Positions 25,129 through 33,630 of a stretch of DNA of 57,732 bases are shown here, piece after piece. This DNA comes from Pseudomonas sp. GM49 (GTDB taxonomy: Bacteria > Pseudomonadota > Gammaproteobacteria > Pseudomonadales > Pseudomonadaceae), in NCBI RefSeq assembly GCF_000282355.1, contig NZ_AKJL01000085.1, positions 1 to 57,732 of the forward strand, written 5' to 3'. The position numbers and the translations under genes are program-made. The notes under the pieces are model-generated. The model did not search any database. It saw only the letters and a list, made by a program, of their open reading frames with translations, and was not told where the DNA came from. How positions within the stretch are numbered: position 1 is the stretch's first letter; the number at the start of each line of letters is the position of its first letter.

Positions 25129-26366
25129 TTTCTATCGCCGATCGCTTATCACCTTATACGGAAGCGCTGAGCGTCTCGTCTTTTCGCAAGTTGCTCATTG
25201 GCCAAAGTCTCTCGATGGCCGGCGACGCTATTTGTCTAGCCGCACTGCCGATAGCGCTTGTCCGGACCGGCTACGGAGGAGAAGTATTCGGTTTTGTCAT
25301 GGCGGCAGTCGGGGTAGGGACCGTGATCGGGGCCCTGGTCGGAGGTTTGCTGGCGGATCGAAAGTCGCCGAAGCAAGTACTGATTTACACCGACACGGCG
25401 AGGGGTGTTGCGCAACTGGCCGCAGTGGCGCTGATCGTCTCCGGTACGCCTTGGTGGTACCTGGTCTTTGCCTACCTGATATTTGGCATCGGCATTGGGG
25501 TTTCCCGTCCGTGTGCTCAAGTACTGCTCGTCAAATTGCTGCCCAAGCAAGCACTGGTGGCGGGCAATGGTGCGATGAACTTTGTCGACAACCTGGTCGC
25601 TGTGCTGTTTCCCGCGACGCTGGGTGTATTCATCATTTTCTGGGATCCGGTCTGGGGCATTTTGATCGATGGTCTCACATTCTTCTGCGCCGCCATTTAC
25701 ACGGCGATGTTGCCCAATGTGGAGTCCCATGAGTTCGAGGAGAAGTTCTCGATCCGAGAGGCGGTCAATGGCATTGCCATCGTTACCGGCAACTCCAAGC
25801 TTTTGCTGGGCTTCGCGGCCACCCTCGTGGTGAACGTCTTGTGTTTCCCGATTTTCCTGGTCGTCGCTCCCTATGCCATCAGCGATCGATTCAACGAAGA
25901 AATGTGGGGGGTGTGTCTGGCCGCCTCGGGATTCGGTGCGTGCATTGGATCAATCATCACGGTGCTTGTTTCCGGGCATGAACGACTGATCGGACTTGCG
26001 GTGACCTGTGGCTTGTTCCTGGCTGGCGCGATGGCACTACTCGGCATGGGAAGCTCGTCCTGGATGGCGATACTGGGGGCGATCCTGGTGGGTATCGTCG
26101 AAGCGTCCTGGTTGACTGGTTGGGCCACAGCGATGCAGACACTGTCTCCCGAAAAGGACCTCGGTAAAGTGGTGGCAGTCGATACGCTCTTTACCAGTGG
26201 CGTGCACCCCTTCATTTTTCTCGGTAGCGGAATCGTCGGCGGGATGGTCGGTTATTCCCAGACCCTTTCCCTCACGGCAATCCTCAGTGCCGTAGGCACA
26301 CTGTTAATTGTTTTGGTGTCCTTTACGCTCATGCCAAGGAGTACTCAAAATGATCAAATGCAATGA
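25125..26366 (+). CDS. MFS transporter (drug-efflux-like)
   Basis: 413 residues, twelve hydrophobic segments. The start SSFRKLLIGQSLSMAGDAIC and the A-loop GALVGGLLADRKSPKQVL near residue 75 are typical of MFS exporters of the MefA/enterobactin-exporter type. ATG 25125 has a perfect AAGGAGG ribosome site; the longer open frame back to 24852 runs through the DUF971 and REP remnants and is not used. It stands between two gene fragments, overlapping the one behind it by four bases, so it is the surviving centre of a former operon. Confidence 0.9.
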   Translation: MISIADRLSPYTEALSVSSFRKLLIGQSLSMAGDAICLAALPIALVRTGYGGEVFGFVMAAVGVGTVIGALVGGLLADRKSPKQVLIYTDTARGVAQLAAVALIVSGTPWWYLVFAYLIFGIGIGVSRPCAQVLLVKLLPKQALVAGNGAMNFVDNLVAVLFPATLGVFIIFWDPVWGILIDGLTFFCAAIYTAMLPNVESHEFEEKFSIREAVNGIAIVTGNSKLLLGFAATLVVNVLCFPIFLVVAPYAISDRFNEEMWGVCLAASGFGACIGSIITVLVSGHERLIGLAVTCGLFLAGAMALLGMGSSSWMAILGAILVGIVEASWLTGWATAMQTLSPEKDLGKVVAVDTLFTSGVHPFIFLGSGIVGGMVGYSQTLSLTAILSAVGTLLIVLVSFTLMPRSTQNDQMQ

Positions 26367-26725
26367 AGCGGCGACGGGAAATCGCTGCTTTTTATGATCA
26401 GGCCCTTAGCGAGACAGCGACGACAGTAGACCTTGGTGGTGGCAAGCCCGGCGGGTCTTACTATCACTATGTGGTGCAGTCCAAGCACCGAGACAGGTTA
26501 CAAAGCTACCTAGCCGAGAATGATATCCAAGCGGCTATTCATTATCCGACACCTATTCATTGGCAAGAAGCTTGGTTGAAGAGTCAAGCTCAGGTTGTTT
26601 TGCCCAATACCGAGCGCTTGTCCCGAGAAATGCTCACTCTTCCTTGCCACCATCATTTGACAGACAGTGACGTTGAAAAAATCGTAGGCGCGATTAAGCG
26701 CTTTGAGCTTATGGAAAGCCAGTGA
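26363..26725 (+). pseudogene. C-terminal fragment of a DegT/DnrJ/EryC1/StrS aminotransferase
   Basis: 120 residues resembling only the last third of these PLP sugar-aminotransferases: RRREIAAFYDQAL, then GGSYYHYVVQSKHRDRLQSY, LAENDIQAAIHYPTPIH and LPCHHHLTDSDVEKIVGAI. The family is normally 370-400 residues; the cofactor-binding Lys and the whole PLP domain are absent. An ATG at 26363 overlaps the MFS stop (ATGA), so it may still be translated. Members act in the making of amino-sugars of antibiotics or surface polysaccharides. Confidence 0.85.
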
Positions 26726-26825
26726 CCTGGAGCGGTTCTTCGAAGCGCTGGGTCAGGCGGCTGGAGTTACTGCGATGTACTTGCCTGCCGATGTCGTCAC
26801 GGCGCTGGAGGGTTTAGTGGGTTGA
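26724..26825 (+). other. Possible short C-terminal coding remnant
   Basis: Directly after the aminotransferase fragment, a frame reads DLERFFEALGQAAGVTAMYL then PADVVTALEGLVG and stop. The composition is protein-like but there is no start codon and I cannot assign a family. It ends exactly where the third DUF971 fragment begins. Confidence 0.25.
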
Positions 26826-26943
26826 TGCGCGGGTTCGGGTGATCGAGTTGCACCCGCAGGGGGATGGCCTGCAACTGGTCTTCAGCGATGGCCATGAACG
26901 CGGGATCTATCCGTGGGCGTATCTGGCGCAACTGACCCCTTGA
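26824..26943 (+). pseudogene. Third copy of the DUF971 3' end
   Basis: 39 uninterrupted codons, DARVRVIELHPQGDGLQLVF then SDGHERGIYPWAYLAQLTP and stop, corresponding to the last 39 of the intact gene at 22551. DNA differences are mostly silent, as between two species' orthologues rather than a recent duplication. No start or upstream part. Confidence 0.88.
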
Positions 26944-26957
26944 GCCACTGAAATCCA

Positions 26958-27049
26958 GTGTGGGAGCGGGCTTGCTCGCGAAAGCGGTGTGTCTGTCGAT
27001 ACTTCATTGGCTGATCCACCGCCTTCGCGAGCAAGCCCGCTCCCACAGG
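26958..27049. repeat. REP pair (REPIN)
   Basis: GTGTGGGAGCGGGCTTGCTC at 26958 and its mirrored arm ending GCCCGCTCCCACAGG at 27049 enclose a centre containing GATACTTCATTGGCTGATCC. Lies between the DUF971 fragment and lexA2. Confidence 0.9.
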
Positions 27050-27094
27050 TTATCGACCAGATGATTGACGGTCCTTGCCAGGAAAAAGCCGAAA

Positions 27095-27110
27095 GAGTAC
27101 AAATGTACTC
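27095..27110. promoter_or_regulatory. LexA-type operator overlapping the lexA2 start
   Basis: GAGTACAAATGTACTC is a perfect 6-4-6 palindrome with a GTAC-N4-GTAC core, the form reported for LexA2-type repressors of pseudomonads. It covers the first ATG of lexA2, so bound repressor would block transcription of the whole mutasome operon (autoregulation, inferred). Confidence 0.8.
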
Positions 27111-27720
27111 CATGACGACTCTGACTCCCCGCCGTACCGCCATCCTGACCTTCATCCGCGATCGCATCGCCGAGCACGGTCAGCCTCCGAGCCTCGCTGA
27201 AATCAGCGAGGCGTTCGGTTTCGCCTCCCGCAGCGTGGCGCGCAAGCATGTGCTGGCGCTGACCGAAGCCGGGTTTATCGAGGTCAACCCGCATCAGGCC
27301 CGGGGCATTCGCCTGCTCGGGCAGCCGCCGCGTCCCGAGTTGCTGGACATCCCGGTACTTGGCCGGGTGGCGGCCGGTGCGCCGATCGGTGCCGATGCCG
27401 AGGTGCACAGCCGTTTGCTGCTTGATCCGTCGATCTTCTCGCGGGTGCCGGACTACATGTTGCGGGTCCGGGGCGATTCGATGATCGAGGACGGCATTCT
27501 CGACGGCGATCTGGTGGGTGTGCACCGCAACCCCGAGGCGCTCAACGGCCAGATCGTCGTGGCGCGGCTCGACGGCGAAGTCACCATCAAGCGCTTCGAG
27601 CGGGTCGGCGATGTGGTTCGCCTGCTGCCGCGCAACCCGGCCTACCAGCCGATCATTGTGAACGCCGATCAGGACCTGGCCATCGAAGGCGTGTTCTGTG
27701 GTCTGGTGAGGCAAGGCTGA
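27103..27720 (+). CDS. lexA2: LexA2 SOS repressor of the mutasome cassette
   Basis: 205 residues. The N-terminal winged HTH (ILTFIRDRIAEHGQPPSLAE, then ISEAFGFASRSVARKHVLAL) precedes a self-cleaving S24 domain: cleavage site Ala91-Gly92 in VAAGAP, nucleophile Ser126 in RGDSMIEDG and Lys163 in VTIKRF. On DNA damage RecA filaments trigger self-cleavage, opening the operon. ATG 27103 lies inside the operator; ATG 27112 is an alternative start with a poorer ribosome site. The stop overlaps imuA as TGATG. Distinct from the main LexA, which is usually encoded elsewhere with sulA. Confidence 0.94.
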   Translation: MYSMTTLTPRRTAILTFIRDRIAEHGQPPSLAEISEAFGFASRSVARKHVLALTEAGFIEVNPHQARGIRLLGQPPRPELLDIPVLGRVAAGAPIGADAEVHSRLLLDPSIFSRVPDYMLRVRGDSMIEDGILDGDLVGVHRNPEALNGQIVVARLDGEVTIKRFERVGDVVRLLPRNPAYQPIIVNADQDLAIEGVFCGLVRQG

Positions 27721-28337
27721 TGGGTGCCGTCGTTGCGCTGGATACGCTATTCAATGGCGGCCAGGTCTGGAAGGGCCGGCCTGCGCCACCGGCCGCCAGC
27801 CCGCAGCCCACCGGGCACGCTGCACTGGACGCCGCATTGCCCAGCGGTGGCTGGCCGGAGGCGGCGCTGACGGAAATCCTGTTGGCCGGGCAGGGCGTGG
27901 GCGAGTTGCAACTGGTGTGGCCGACGCTGGCACGGCTGTCGGCGGCGGGCGAGCGCATCGTGCTGGTGGCGCCGCCTTACGTACCGTACCCCCAGGCGTG
28001 GCAGAGCGCCGGGGTGGATCTGCGTCAGCTGTCGATCATCCAGGCCAGCGAGCGCGATGCGCTGTGGGCCGCGGAGCAATGCCTGCGTTCGGGCAGTTGC
28101 GGCGCGGTGCTGTGCTGGCCACCCAAGGCCGACGACCGCGCCTTGCGCCGCTTGCAGGTGGCGGCGGAAACCGGCCAGACCCTGGCCTTCGCCTATCGCC
28201 CCATCGGTGAAGCGATCAACCCTTCGCCAGCGGCCTTGCGCATCGCCATCGATGCCCAACCGGCACAACTGCGCGTGCTCAAGTGCCGCGGCGGCCTGGC
28301 CCGTTCGGCGCCGATTGCCTTCGCTGTGGGGCATTGA
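27720..28337 (+). CDS. imuA: ImuA, RecA/SulA-like mutasome component
   Basis: 205 residues, resembling a shortened RecA fold with SulA likeness: HAALDAALPSGGWPEAALTE at the start is the counterpart of the RecA Walker region but without a Walker A Lys, and ELQLVWPTLARLSAAGERIV, then LVAPPYVPYPQAW follow. ImuA acts with ImuB and DnaE2 in damage-induced mutagenesis and has been linked to RecA contact. One-base overlap with lexA2; imuB starts seven bases after its stop. Confidence 0.92.
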   Translation: MGAVVALDTLFNGGQVWKGRPAPPAASPQPTGHAALDAALPSGGWPEAALTEILLAGQGVGELQLVWPTLARLSAAGERIVLVAPPYVPYPQAWQSAGVDLRQLSIIQASERDALWAAEQCLRSGSCGAVLCWPPKADDRALRRLQVAAETGQTLAFAYRPIGEAINPSPAALRIAIDAQPAQLRVLKCRGGLARSAPIAFAVGH

Positions 28338-28344
28338 GGTTGCC

Positions 28345-29760
28345 ATGCGCTGGGTCTGCATTGTTTTCCCGCAATTGGCGCTGGACGCGGTACTGCGTCA
28401 GCGCGTCGACCCCGATGAGCCCCTGGCCTTGCTGACCGGCCCGGCCCAGCGCCGGGTGCTGCAGGCCGTCAACGGTGCGGCGCGGGCGCTGGGTTTGCGT
28501 CCTGGTCAGTCCATGAGCGCGGCACAGGCCTTGAGCAAAGGCTTTGTCACGACCGAATACGACGCCGCCGAAATCGAACACTGGCAGCAGTTTCTCGCCG
28601 CCTGGGCCTACCGCTTCAGTTCCCAGGTCAGCGTGCATTACCCACGGGCGCTGGTGTTTGAAATCGAATCCAGCCTGGGACTGTTCGGCGCCTGGCCGCA
28701 ATTCGAAGCGCTTTTGCGCCGTGAGCTCGGTGAGCTGGGGTTTCGGCACCGCATCGTGGCCGCGCCCAACCCGGTGGCGGCGCGGGTGCTGGCCAACGCC
28801 TATGACGGTCTGGTGGTGCCGGACGATCAAGCCTTGCAGCATCACCTTGGGCAAATGCCCGTCGACCGGATCGGCCTCGAAGCACCGGTCGCCACGGCCT
28901 TGTCGCGCATGGGCTTGCGCACCTTGAGCCAGGTGCAGGCGTTGCCCCGACATAGCCTGGCCCGGCGTTTCGAGGCCCAGGTGCTCAAGCACCTGGATGC
29001 GTTGCTTGGCACGCGGCGGCTGGCGCTGGCGTTTTACCTGCCGCCGGACCGTTTCGATGTGCGTATCGAGCTCAATTTCGATGTGCAGTCCCATCAAGCC
29101 CTGCTGTTTCCGTTGCGCCGGTTGACGGGCGACCTGTCGGCGTTCCTCTGCGGTCGCGACAGCGGCGTACAGCGTTTCGACCTGCATCTGGAGCACGCCG
29201 GGTTGCCGGATACGGTCATCAAGGTCGGCCTGCTCAGTGCCGAGCGCGATCCGGCGATGCTCTTCGAGCTGGCCCGGGGGCGGCTGGAGCAAGTCCAGGT
29301 CGAGGCACCGGTGCGCGGCTTTCGCTTGCGCGCCGAGGATTTGCCGAGCTTCGTGCCCCAGCATCAGGAACTGTTCGACGATCGCCCGCAGCAGTCCTTG
29401 CCCTGGGAACAACTGCGCGAACGCCTGCGTGCACGGCTGGGGGATGACGCGGTGCATGGCTTGCGCTTTCAGGCCGATCACCGCCCCGAGTGCGCGTGGC
29501 AGGCCAGTGCCGACAGCCAGCCTTGCGCGGTGCCGGCCGCGGTGAAACGGCCGGGCTGGCTGCTGACCGAGCCGTTGGCCGTGCATCAGGGCTCGGCGCG
29601 CATCCTCATGGGGCCGGAGCGTATCGAGTCCGGCTGGTGGGACGGCGACGACGTACGCCGCGACTATTACCTGATCGAAACCCGTGCCGGCCAACAGGGC
29701 TGGGCCTACCGGGCGGTCGGTGAGGACGGCCCGTTGTGGTTGCAGGGCTGGTTCGCATGA
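28345..29760 (+). CDS. imuB: ImuB, inactive Y-family polymerase homologue
   Basis: 471 residues of DinB/UmuC fold. The position that holds the first catalytic carboxylate in true Y-family polymerases (DMDAFFASVE) reads here [10 protein letters not shown], so polymerase activity is not expected. A beta-clamp-binding-type motif QQSLPW is seen near residue 350, which suits ImuB's known role as hub joining clamp, ImuA and DnaE2. ATG 28345 is chosen since homology starts there. It overlaps dnaE2 by four bases (ATGA). Confidence 0.94.
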   Translation: MRWVCIVFPQLALDAVLRQRVDPDEPLALLTGPAQRRVLQAVNGAARALGLRPGQSMSAAQALSKGFVTTEYDAAEIEHWQQFLAAWAYRFSSQVSVHYPRALVFEIESSLGLFGAWPQFEALLRRELGELGFRHRIVAAPNPVAARVLANAYDGLVVPDDQALQHHLGQMPVDRIGLEAPVATALSRMGLRTLSQVQALPRHSLARRFEAQVLKHLDALLGTRRLALAFYLPPDRFDVRIELNFDVQSHQALLFPLRRLTGDLSAFLCGRDSGVQRFDLHLEHAGLPDTVIKVGLLSAERDPAMLFELARGRLEQVQVEAPVRGFRLRAEDLPSFVPQHQELFDDRPQQSLPWEQLRERLRARLGDDAVHGLRFQADHRPECAWQASADSQPCAVPAAVKRPGWLLTEPLAVHQGSARILMGPERIESGWWDGDDVRRDYYLIETRAGQQGWAYRAVGEDGPLWLQGWFA

Positions 29761-32700
29761 GCCGCGAATATGCCGAATTGCACTGCCTGTCGAACTTCAG
29801 CTTCCAGCGTGGTGCCTCCAGTGCCCTCGAACTGTTCCAGCGAGCGAAAAAACAGGGTTATCAAGCCCTGGCGATTACCGACGAATGCACCCTGGCGGGC
29901 ATCGTTCGCGCCTGGCAAGCGGCGAAGTCCGTGGAGTTGCCGCTGATTATCGGCAGTGAAATACGCATCGAGAACGGTCCGAAACTGGTGCTGCTGGTGG
30001 AGAGCCTGGAGGGGTATCAGGCGCTGTGCCGATTGATTACCCGCGCCCGGCGCCGCACGCAGAAAGGCCAGTATCAGGTGCTGCGAGAAGACTTCAGCGA
30101 ATCATTGCCGGGGCTGTTGGCGTTATGGGTGCCGGACGCTGTCGATGCCTTCGAACAGGGCCTCTGGCTCAAGCAGGTCTTTGCCGAACGCCTGTGGCTG
30201 ACAGTGCAGTTGCATCGCGGTCAGGACGATGCCCAACGCCTGAGCGATCTGCTGACACTGGCCAGGGAATTGCGCGTTCCGGCCGTGGCCAGTGGCGATG
30301 TGCACATGCACGCTCGCGGACGACGCGCCTTGCAGGACACCATGACCGCGATCCGTCATCACCTGCCGGTGGCCGATGCCGGCCTGCGCCTGCACCCCAA
30401 CGGCGAACGCCATCTGCGCAGCCTCGACGTGCTGCAGGCGCTTTACCCGCCAGCCTTGCTGGCGCAAACGCTGACCATTGCCCGGCGTTGCACCTTCGAC
30501 CTCGGCCAACTGCGTTATCAATACCCCCGCGAACTGGTGCCGCAAGGGCACACAGCCACCTCGTGGCTACGTTATTTGACCGAGGAGGGCATTCGCTGGC
30601 GCTGGGGAAACGGTCCGACAGTCGAGGTGCTGAAGCAAATCGACAAGGAACTGCAACTGATTGCCGAGTTGGGCTACGAAAGTTATTTCCTGACAGTCCA
30701 CGACATCGTCCGCTTCGCCCGGGATCAGCACATTCTTTGCCAGGGTCGTGGTTCTGCCGCCAACTCGGCAGTGTGCTTCGCCCTGGGGATCACCGAAATC
30801 GACCCGGACCGCACCACGCTGCTGTTCGAACGTTTTCTTTCCAAAGAACGCAACGAGCCGCCGGACATCGACGTCGATTTCGAGCACGAACGCCGCGAAG
30901 AAGTCTTGCAGTACGTGTTCCAGCGTTATGGCCGGGCCCGCGCCGCGCTGACGGCGGTGGTCAGCACCTATCATGCCGCCGGTGCGGTGCGTGATGTGGC
31001 CAAGGCATTGGGCTTGCCGCCGGACCAGATCAACGCCCTGGCCGATTGCTGCGGTCACTGGAGCGATGAAACGCCACCCGTGGAGCGGCTGCGCGAGGGC
31101 GGTTTCGACCCAGAGAGCCCGGTGCTGCATCGGGTGCTGAGCCTGACGGGGCAGTTGATCGGCTTCCCCCGGCATTTGTCCCAGCACCCCGGCGGTTTCG
31201 TGATTTCCGAGCAGCCGCTGGACAGTCTGGTGCCGGTGGAAAACGCCGCCATGGCCGAGCGCACCATCATCCAGTGGGACAAGGATGATCTCGACGCAGT
31301 GGGCCTGCTCAAGGTCGATATCCTGGCGCTGGGCATGCTCAGCGCGATTCGCCGATGTTTCGATCTGCTGCGCCGGCACCGGGGCCTGGACCTGAGTCTG
31401 GCGACCATCCCGTCCGAGGATGCGGCCACCTACGAAATGATCGGCCGGGCCGACACCATCGGCGTGTTCCAGATCGAGTCCCGGGCGCAGATGTCGATGT
31501 TGCCAAGGCTCAGGCCGAAGACGTTTTACGATCTGGTGATCGAGGTCGCCATCGTTCGGCCGGGGCCGATCCAGGGCGGCATGGTGCACCCGTACCTGCG
31601 GCGACGGAACAAGGAAGAACCGGAGGTGTATCCGTCGCCGGCACTGGAAGTGGTGCTCAAGCGCACCCTCGGCGTGCCGCTGTTTCAGGAACAGGTGATG
31701 CAGATCGCCATCGTCGCCGCCGACTACAGCCCCGGCGAGGCCGATCAGCTACGCCGCTCCATGGCCGCGTGGAAACGCCATGGCGGGCTCGAACCGCACA
31801 AGGAGCGGCTGGCCGCCGGGATGAAAAAAAACGGCTACACCGCCGGGTTTGCCGCGCAGATTTTCGAGCAGATCAAGGGGTTTGGCAGCTACGGCTTTCC
31901 CGAGTCCCACGCGGCCAGTTTTGCCTTGCTGACGTACGCCAGCTGCTGGTTGAAATGCCACGAGCCGGCGGCCTTCGCCTGTGCGCTGATCAACAGTTGG
32001 CCCATGGGTTTCTACAGCCCGGACCAGATTCTGCAGGACGTCCGGCGCCATCATTTGCAGGTTCGCCCGGTGGACGTGCGTGCCAGTGACTGGGATTGCA
32101 GCCTGGAGCCGATCAGCGCTGCGCAACCGGCGATTCGCTTGGGGCTACGCATGATCAAGGGCTTTCGCGAGGACGATGCCCGACGTATCGAAGTGGCTCG
32201 TTCGAAAGGCGCGTTCGCCGACATCGCCGATCTCGGCGAGCGGGCGCAGCTCGATGCCCGTGCCCAGGAGCAACTGGCCGATGCCGGCGCGTTGCGTGGC
32301 CTGGCCGGCGACCGGCATCGGGCACGCTGGGAGGTGGCCGGGGTACAAAAGCAGCTGGGTTTGTTTGCCGGCCTGCCGCGCCAGGAGGAAGACGCGGTGG
32401 CGTTGCCCAAGCCCACCGTGGGCGAAGACCTGCAAGCCGATTACGCCAGTGTCGGCACCACCCTCGGGCCGCATCCGCTGGCCCTGTTGCGTGGTGAGTT
32501 GAAGGCGCGGCGCTGCCGCAGTTCGAAAGAATTGCTGGACGTCGAGCACGGTCGGCCGGTCAGCGTCGCCGGGCTGGTCACCGGCCGGCAACGCCCGGCC
32601 ACCGCCAGCGGCGTGACGTTCGTCACCCTCGAGGACGAGTTCGGTAACGTCAACGTGGTGGTCTGGCGCGACCTGGCCGAGCGGCAACGCCAGGTGTTGG

Positions 32701-32834
32701 TCGGCTCGCAGCTGCTCAAGGTCGATGGGCGCTGGGAGAAGGAGGGCGAGGTGCGGCATCTGATTGCCGGGCGCTTGAGTGATCTGAGTTCGTTGTTGGA
32801 TGGGATCACTGTGCGTAGCCGGGATTTTCACTGA
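29757..32834 (+). CDS. dnaE2: DnaE2 (ImuC) error-prone DNA polymerase III alpha subunit
   Basis: 1025 residues, the usual DnaE2 length and shorter than replicative DnaE. It has an N-terminal PHP domain ([19 protein letters not shown]), the polymerase palm with catalytic Asp residues in [14 protein letters not shown] near residue 376, the finger segment [20 protein letters not shown], and a C-terminal OB-fold ([18 protein letters not shown]). It extends primers across damage with low fidelity during the SOS response. Last gene of the lexA2-imuA-imuB-dnaE2 operon; a REP pair follows. Confidence 0.97.
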   Translation: MSREYAELHCLSNFSFQRGASSALELFQRAKKQGYQALAITDECTLAGIVRAWQAAKSVELPLIIGSEIRIENGPKLVLLVESLEGYQALCRLITRARRRTQKGQYQVLREDFSESLPGLLALWVPDAVDAFEQGLWLKQVFAERLWLTVQLHRGQDDAQRLSDLLTLARELRVPAVASGDVHMHARGRRALQDTMTAIRHHLPVADAGLRLHPNGERHLRSLDVLQALYPPALLAQTLTIARRCTFDLGQLRYQYPRELVPQGHTATSWLRYLTEEGIRWRWGNGPTVEVLKQIDKELQLIAELGYESYFLTVHDIVRFARDQHILCQGRGSAANSAVCFALGITEIDPDRTTLLFERFLSKERNEPPDIDVDFEHERREEVLQYVFQRYGRARAALTAVVSTYHAAGAVRDVAKALGLPPDQINALADCCGHWSDETPPVERLREGGFDPESPVLHRVLSLTGQLIGFPRHLSQHPGGFVISEQPLDSLVPVENAAMAERTIIQWDKDDLDAVGLLKVDILALGMLSAIRRCFDLLRRHRGLDLSLATIPSEDAATYEMIGRADTIGVFQIESRAQMSMLPRLRPKTFYDLVIEVAIVRPGPIQGGMVHPYLRRRNKEEPEVYPSPALEVVLKRTLGVPLFQEQVMQIAIVAADYSPGEADQLRRSMAAWKRHGGLEPHKERLAAGMKKNGYTAGFAAQIFEQIKGFGSYGFPESHAASFALLTYASCWLKCHEPAAFACALINSWPMGFYSPDQILQDVRRHHLQVRPVDVRASDWDCSLEPISAAQPAIRLGLRMIKGFREDDARRIEVARSKGAFADIADLGERAQLDARAQEQLADAGALRGLAGDRHRARWEVAGVQKQLGLFAGLPRQEEDAVALPKPTVGEDLQADYASVGTTLGPHPLALLRGELKARRCRSSKELLDVEHGRPVSVAGLVTGRQRPATASGVTFVTLEDEFGNVNVVVWRDLAERQRQVLVGSQLLKVDGRWEKEGEVRHLIAGRLSDLSSLLDGITVRSRDFH

Positions 32835-32843
32835 TACCGCAAT

Positions 32844-32939
32844 TCCTGTGGGAGCGAGCTTGCTCGCGATGACGGTTTCACAGTCAACATCTGCGTTGCC
32901 TGACAGACCGCTATCGCGAGCAAGCTCGCTCCCACAGGG
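32844..32939. repeat. REP pair (REPIN)
   Basis: CCTGTGGGAGCGAGCTTGCT at 32844 and GCGAGCAAGCTCGCTCCCAC ending near 32937 are mirrored. Lies between convergent dnaE2 and the flavin reductase gene. Confidence 0.92.
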
Positions 32940-32955
32940 TTTGTGTTAATGCCTG

Positions 32956-33618
32956 TTATTTAGCCAGCGGCCAAAACCGCTCCCCACCCCCCGGTGCATC
33001 CGTCCAGGCTTGCAACGAGCGTGTCGGCAGGTCGAAGTAATCCCGCGTGCGCGCATACCCATGCCCGCCCATCCGTCCAATTGCATCAAGCCCCAACTGA
33101 TCGATGTACAGGGTTTTCGGGTCGATCAATTCGTCACGCACATGCGCCATCAACACTTCACCAAAGATGATCTCCCGGGATTGGCCGATGGACAGCGCCA
33201 TCATCCGCCGACACTCCAGCGCCACCGGGGCTTCGCCGATACGCGGGCATTTGACCGTGGTGCCGGGGATGGCGGTGAGGCCGGCGGCGGTCAATTCGTC
33301 GAAGCCGGGGGCGAAGGGCACGGCGCAGACGTTCATGGCTTCCACCAGCGCGTCGCTGACGATGTTCACGGTGAATTCCTGGTTGAGCTGGATATTGCGG
33401 GTGGTGTCCTTGGGGCTTTGGTCGCCGTAATTTTCCACGCCCAGGGCGAGGATGGGAGGATCGGCCGACAGCGCATTGAAAAAGCTGAACGGCGCCGCGT
33501 TGACCCGGCCTTCGCCGTCGACGGTGGTGACCAGGGCAATTGGCCGTGGCACGACGCTGCCGATCAGAATCTTGTATTTGTCCCGTGGGCTCAGGGTGCT
33601 GAAATCGAAGCTTTGCAT
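32956..33618 (-). CDS. Flavin reductase family protein (flavoredoxin-like)
   Basis: 220 residues with the FMN-binding split-barrel pattern: SVVPRPIALVTTVDGEGRVN and AAPFSFFNALSADPPILALG, then TRNIQLNQEFTVNIVSDAL. These proteins bind FMN and reduce it with NAD(P)H for a partner oxygenase or act on their own substrates. Last gene of the minus-strand ABC/amidohydrolase operon, 12 bases after the previous stop. No partner monooxygenase is present in the operon, so its role there is open. Confidence 0.92.
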   Translation of the reverse strand: MQSFDFSTLSPRDKYKILIGSVVPRPIALVTTVDGEGRVNAAPFSFFNALSADPPILALGVENYGDQSPKDTTRNIQLNQEFTVNIVSDALVEAMNVCAVPFAPGFDELTAAGLTAIPGTTVKCPRIGEAPVALECRRMMALSIGQSREIIFGEVLMAHVRDELIDPKTLYIDQLGLDAIGRMGGHGYARTRDYFDLPTRSLQAWTDAPGGGERFWPLAK

Positions 33619-33630
33619 GAGCAGAAATCT

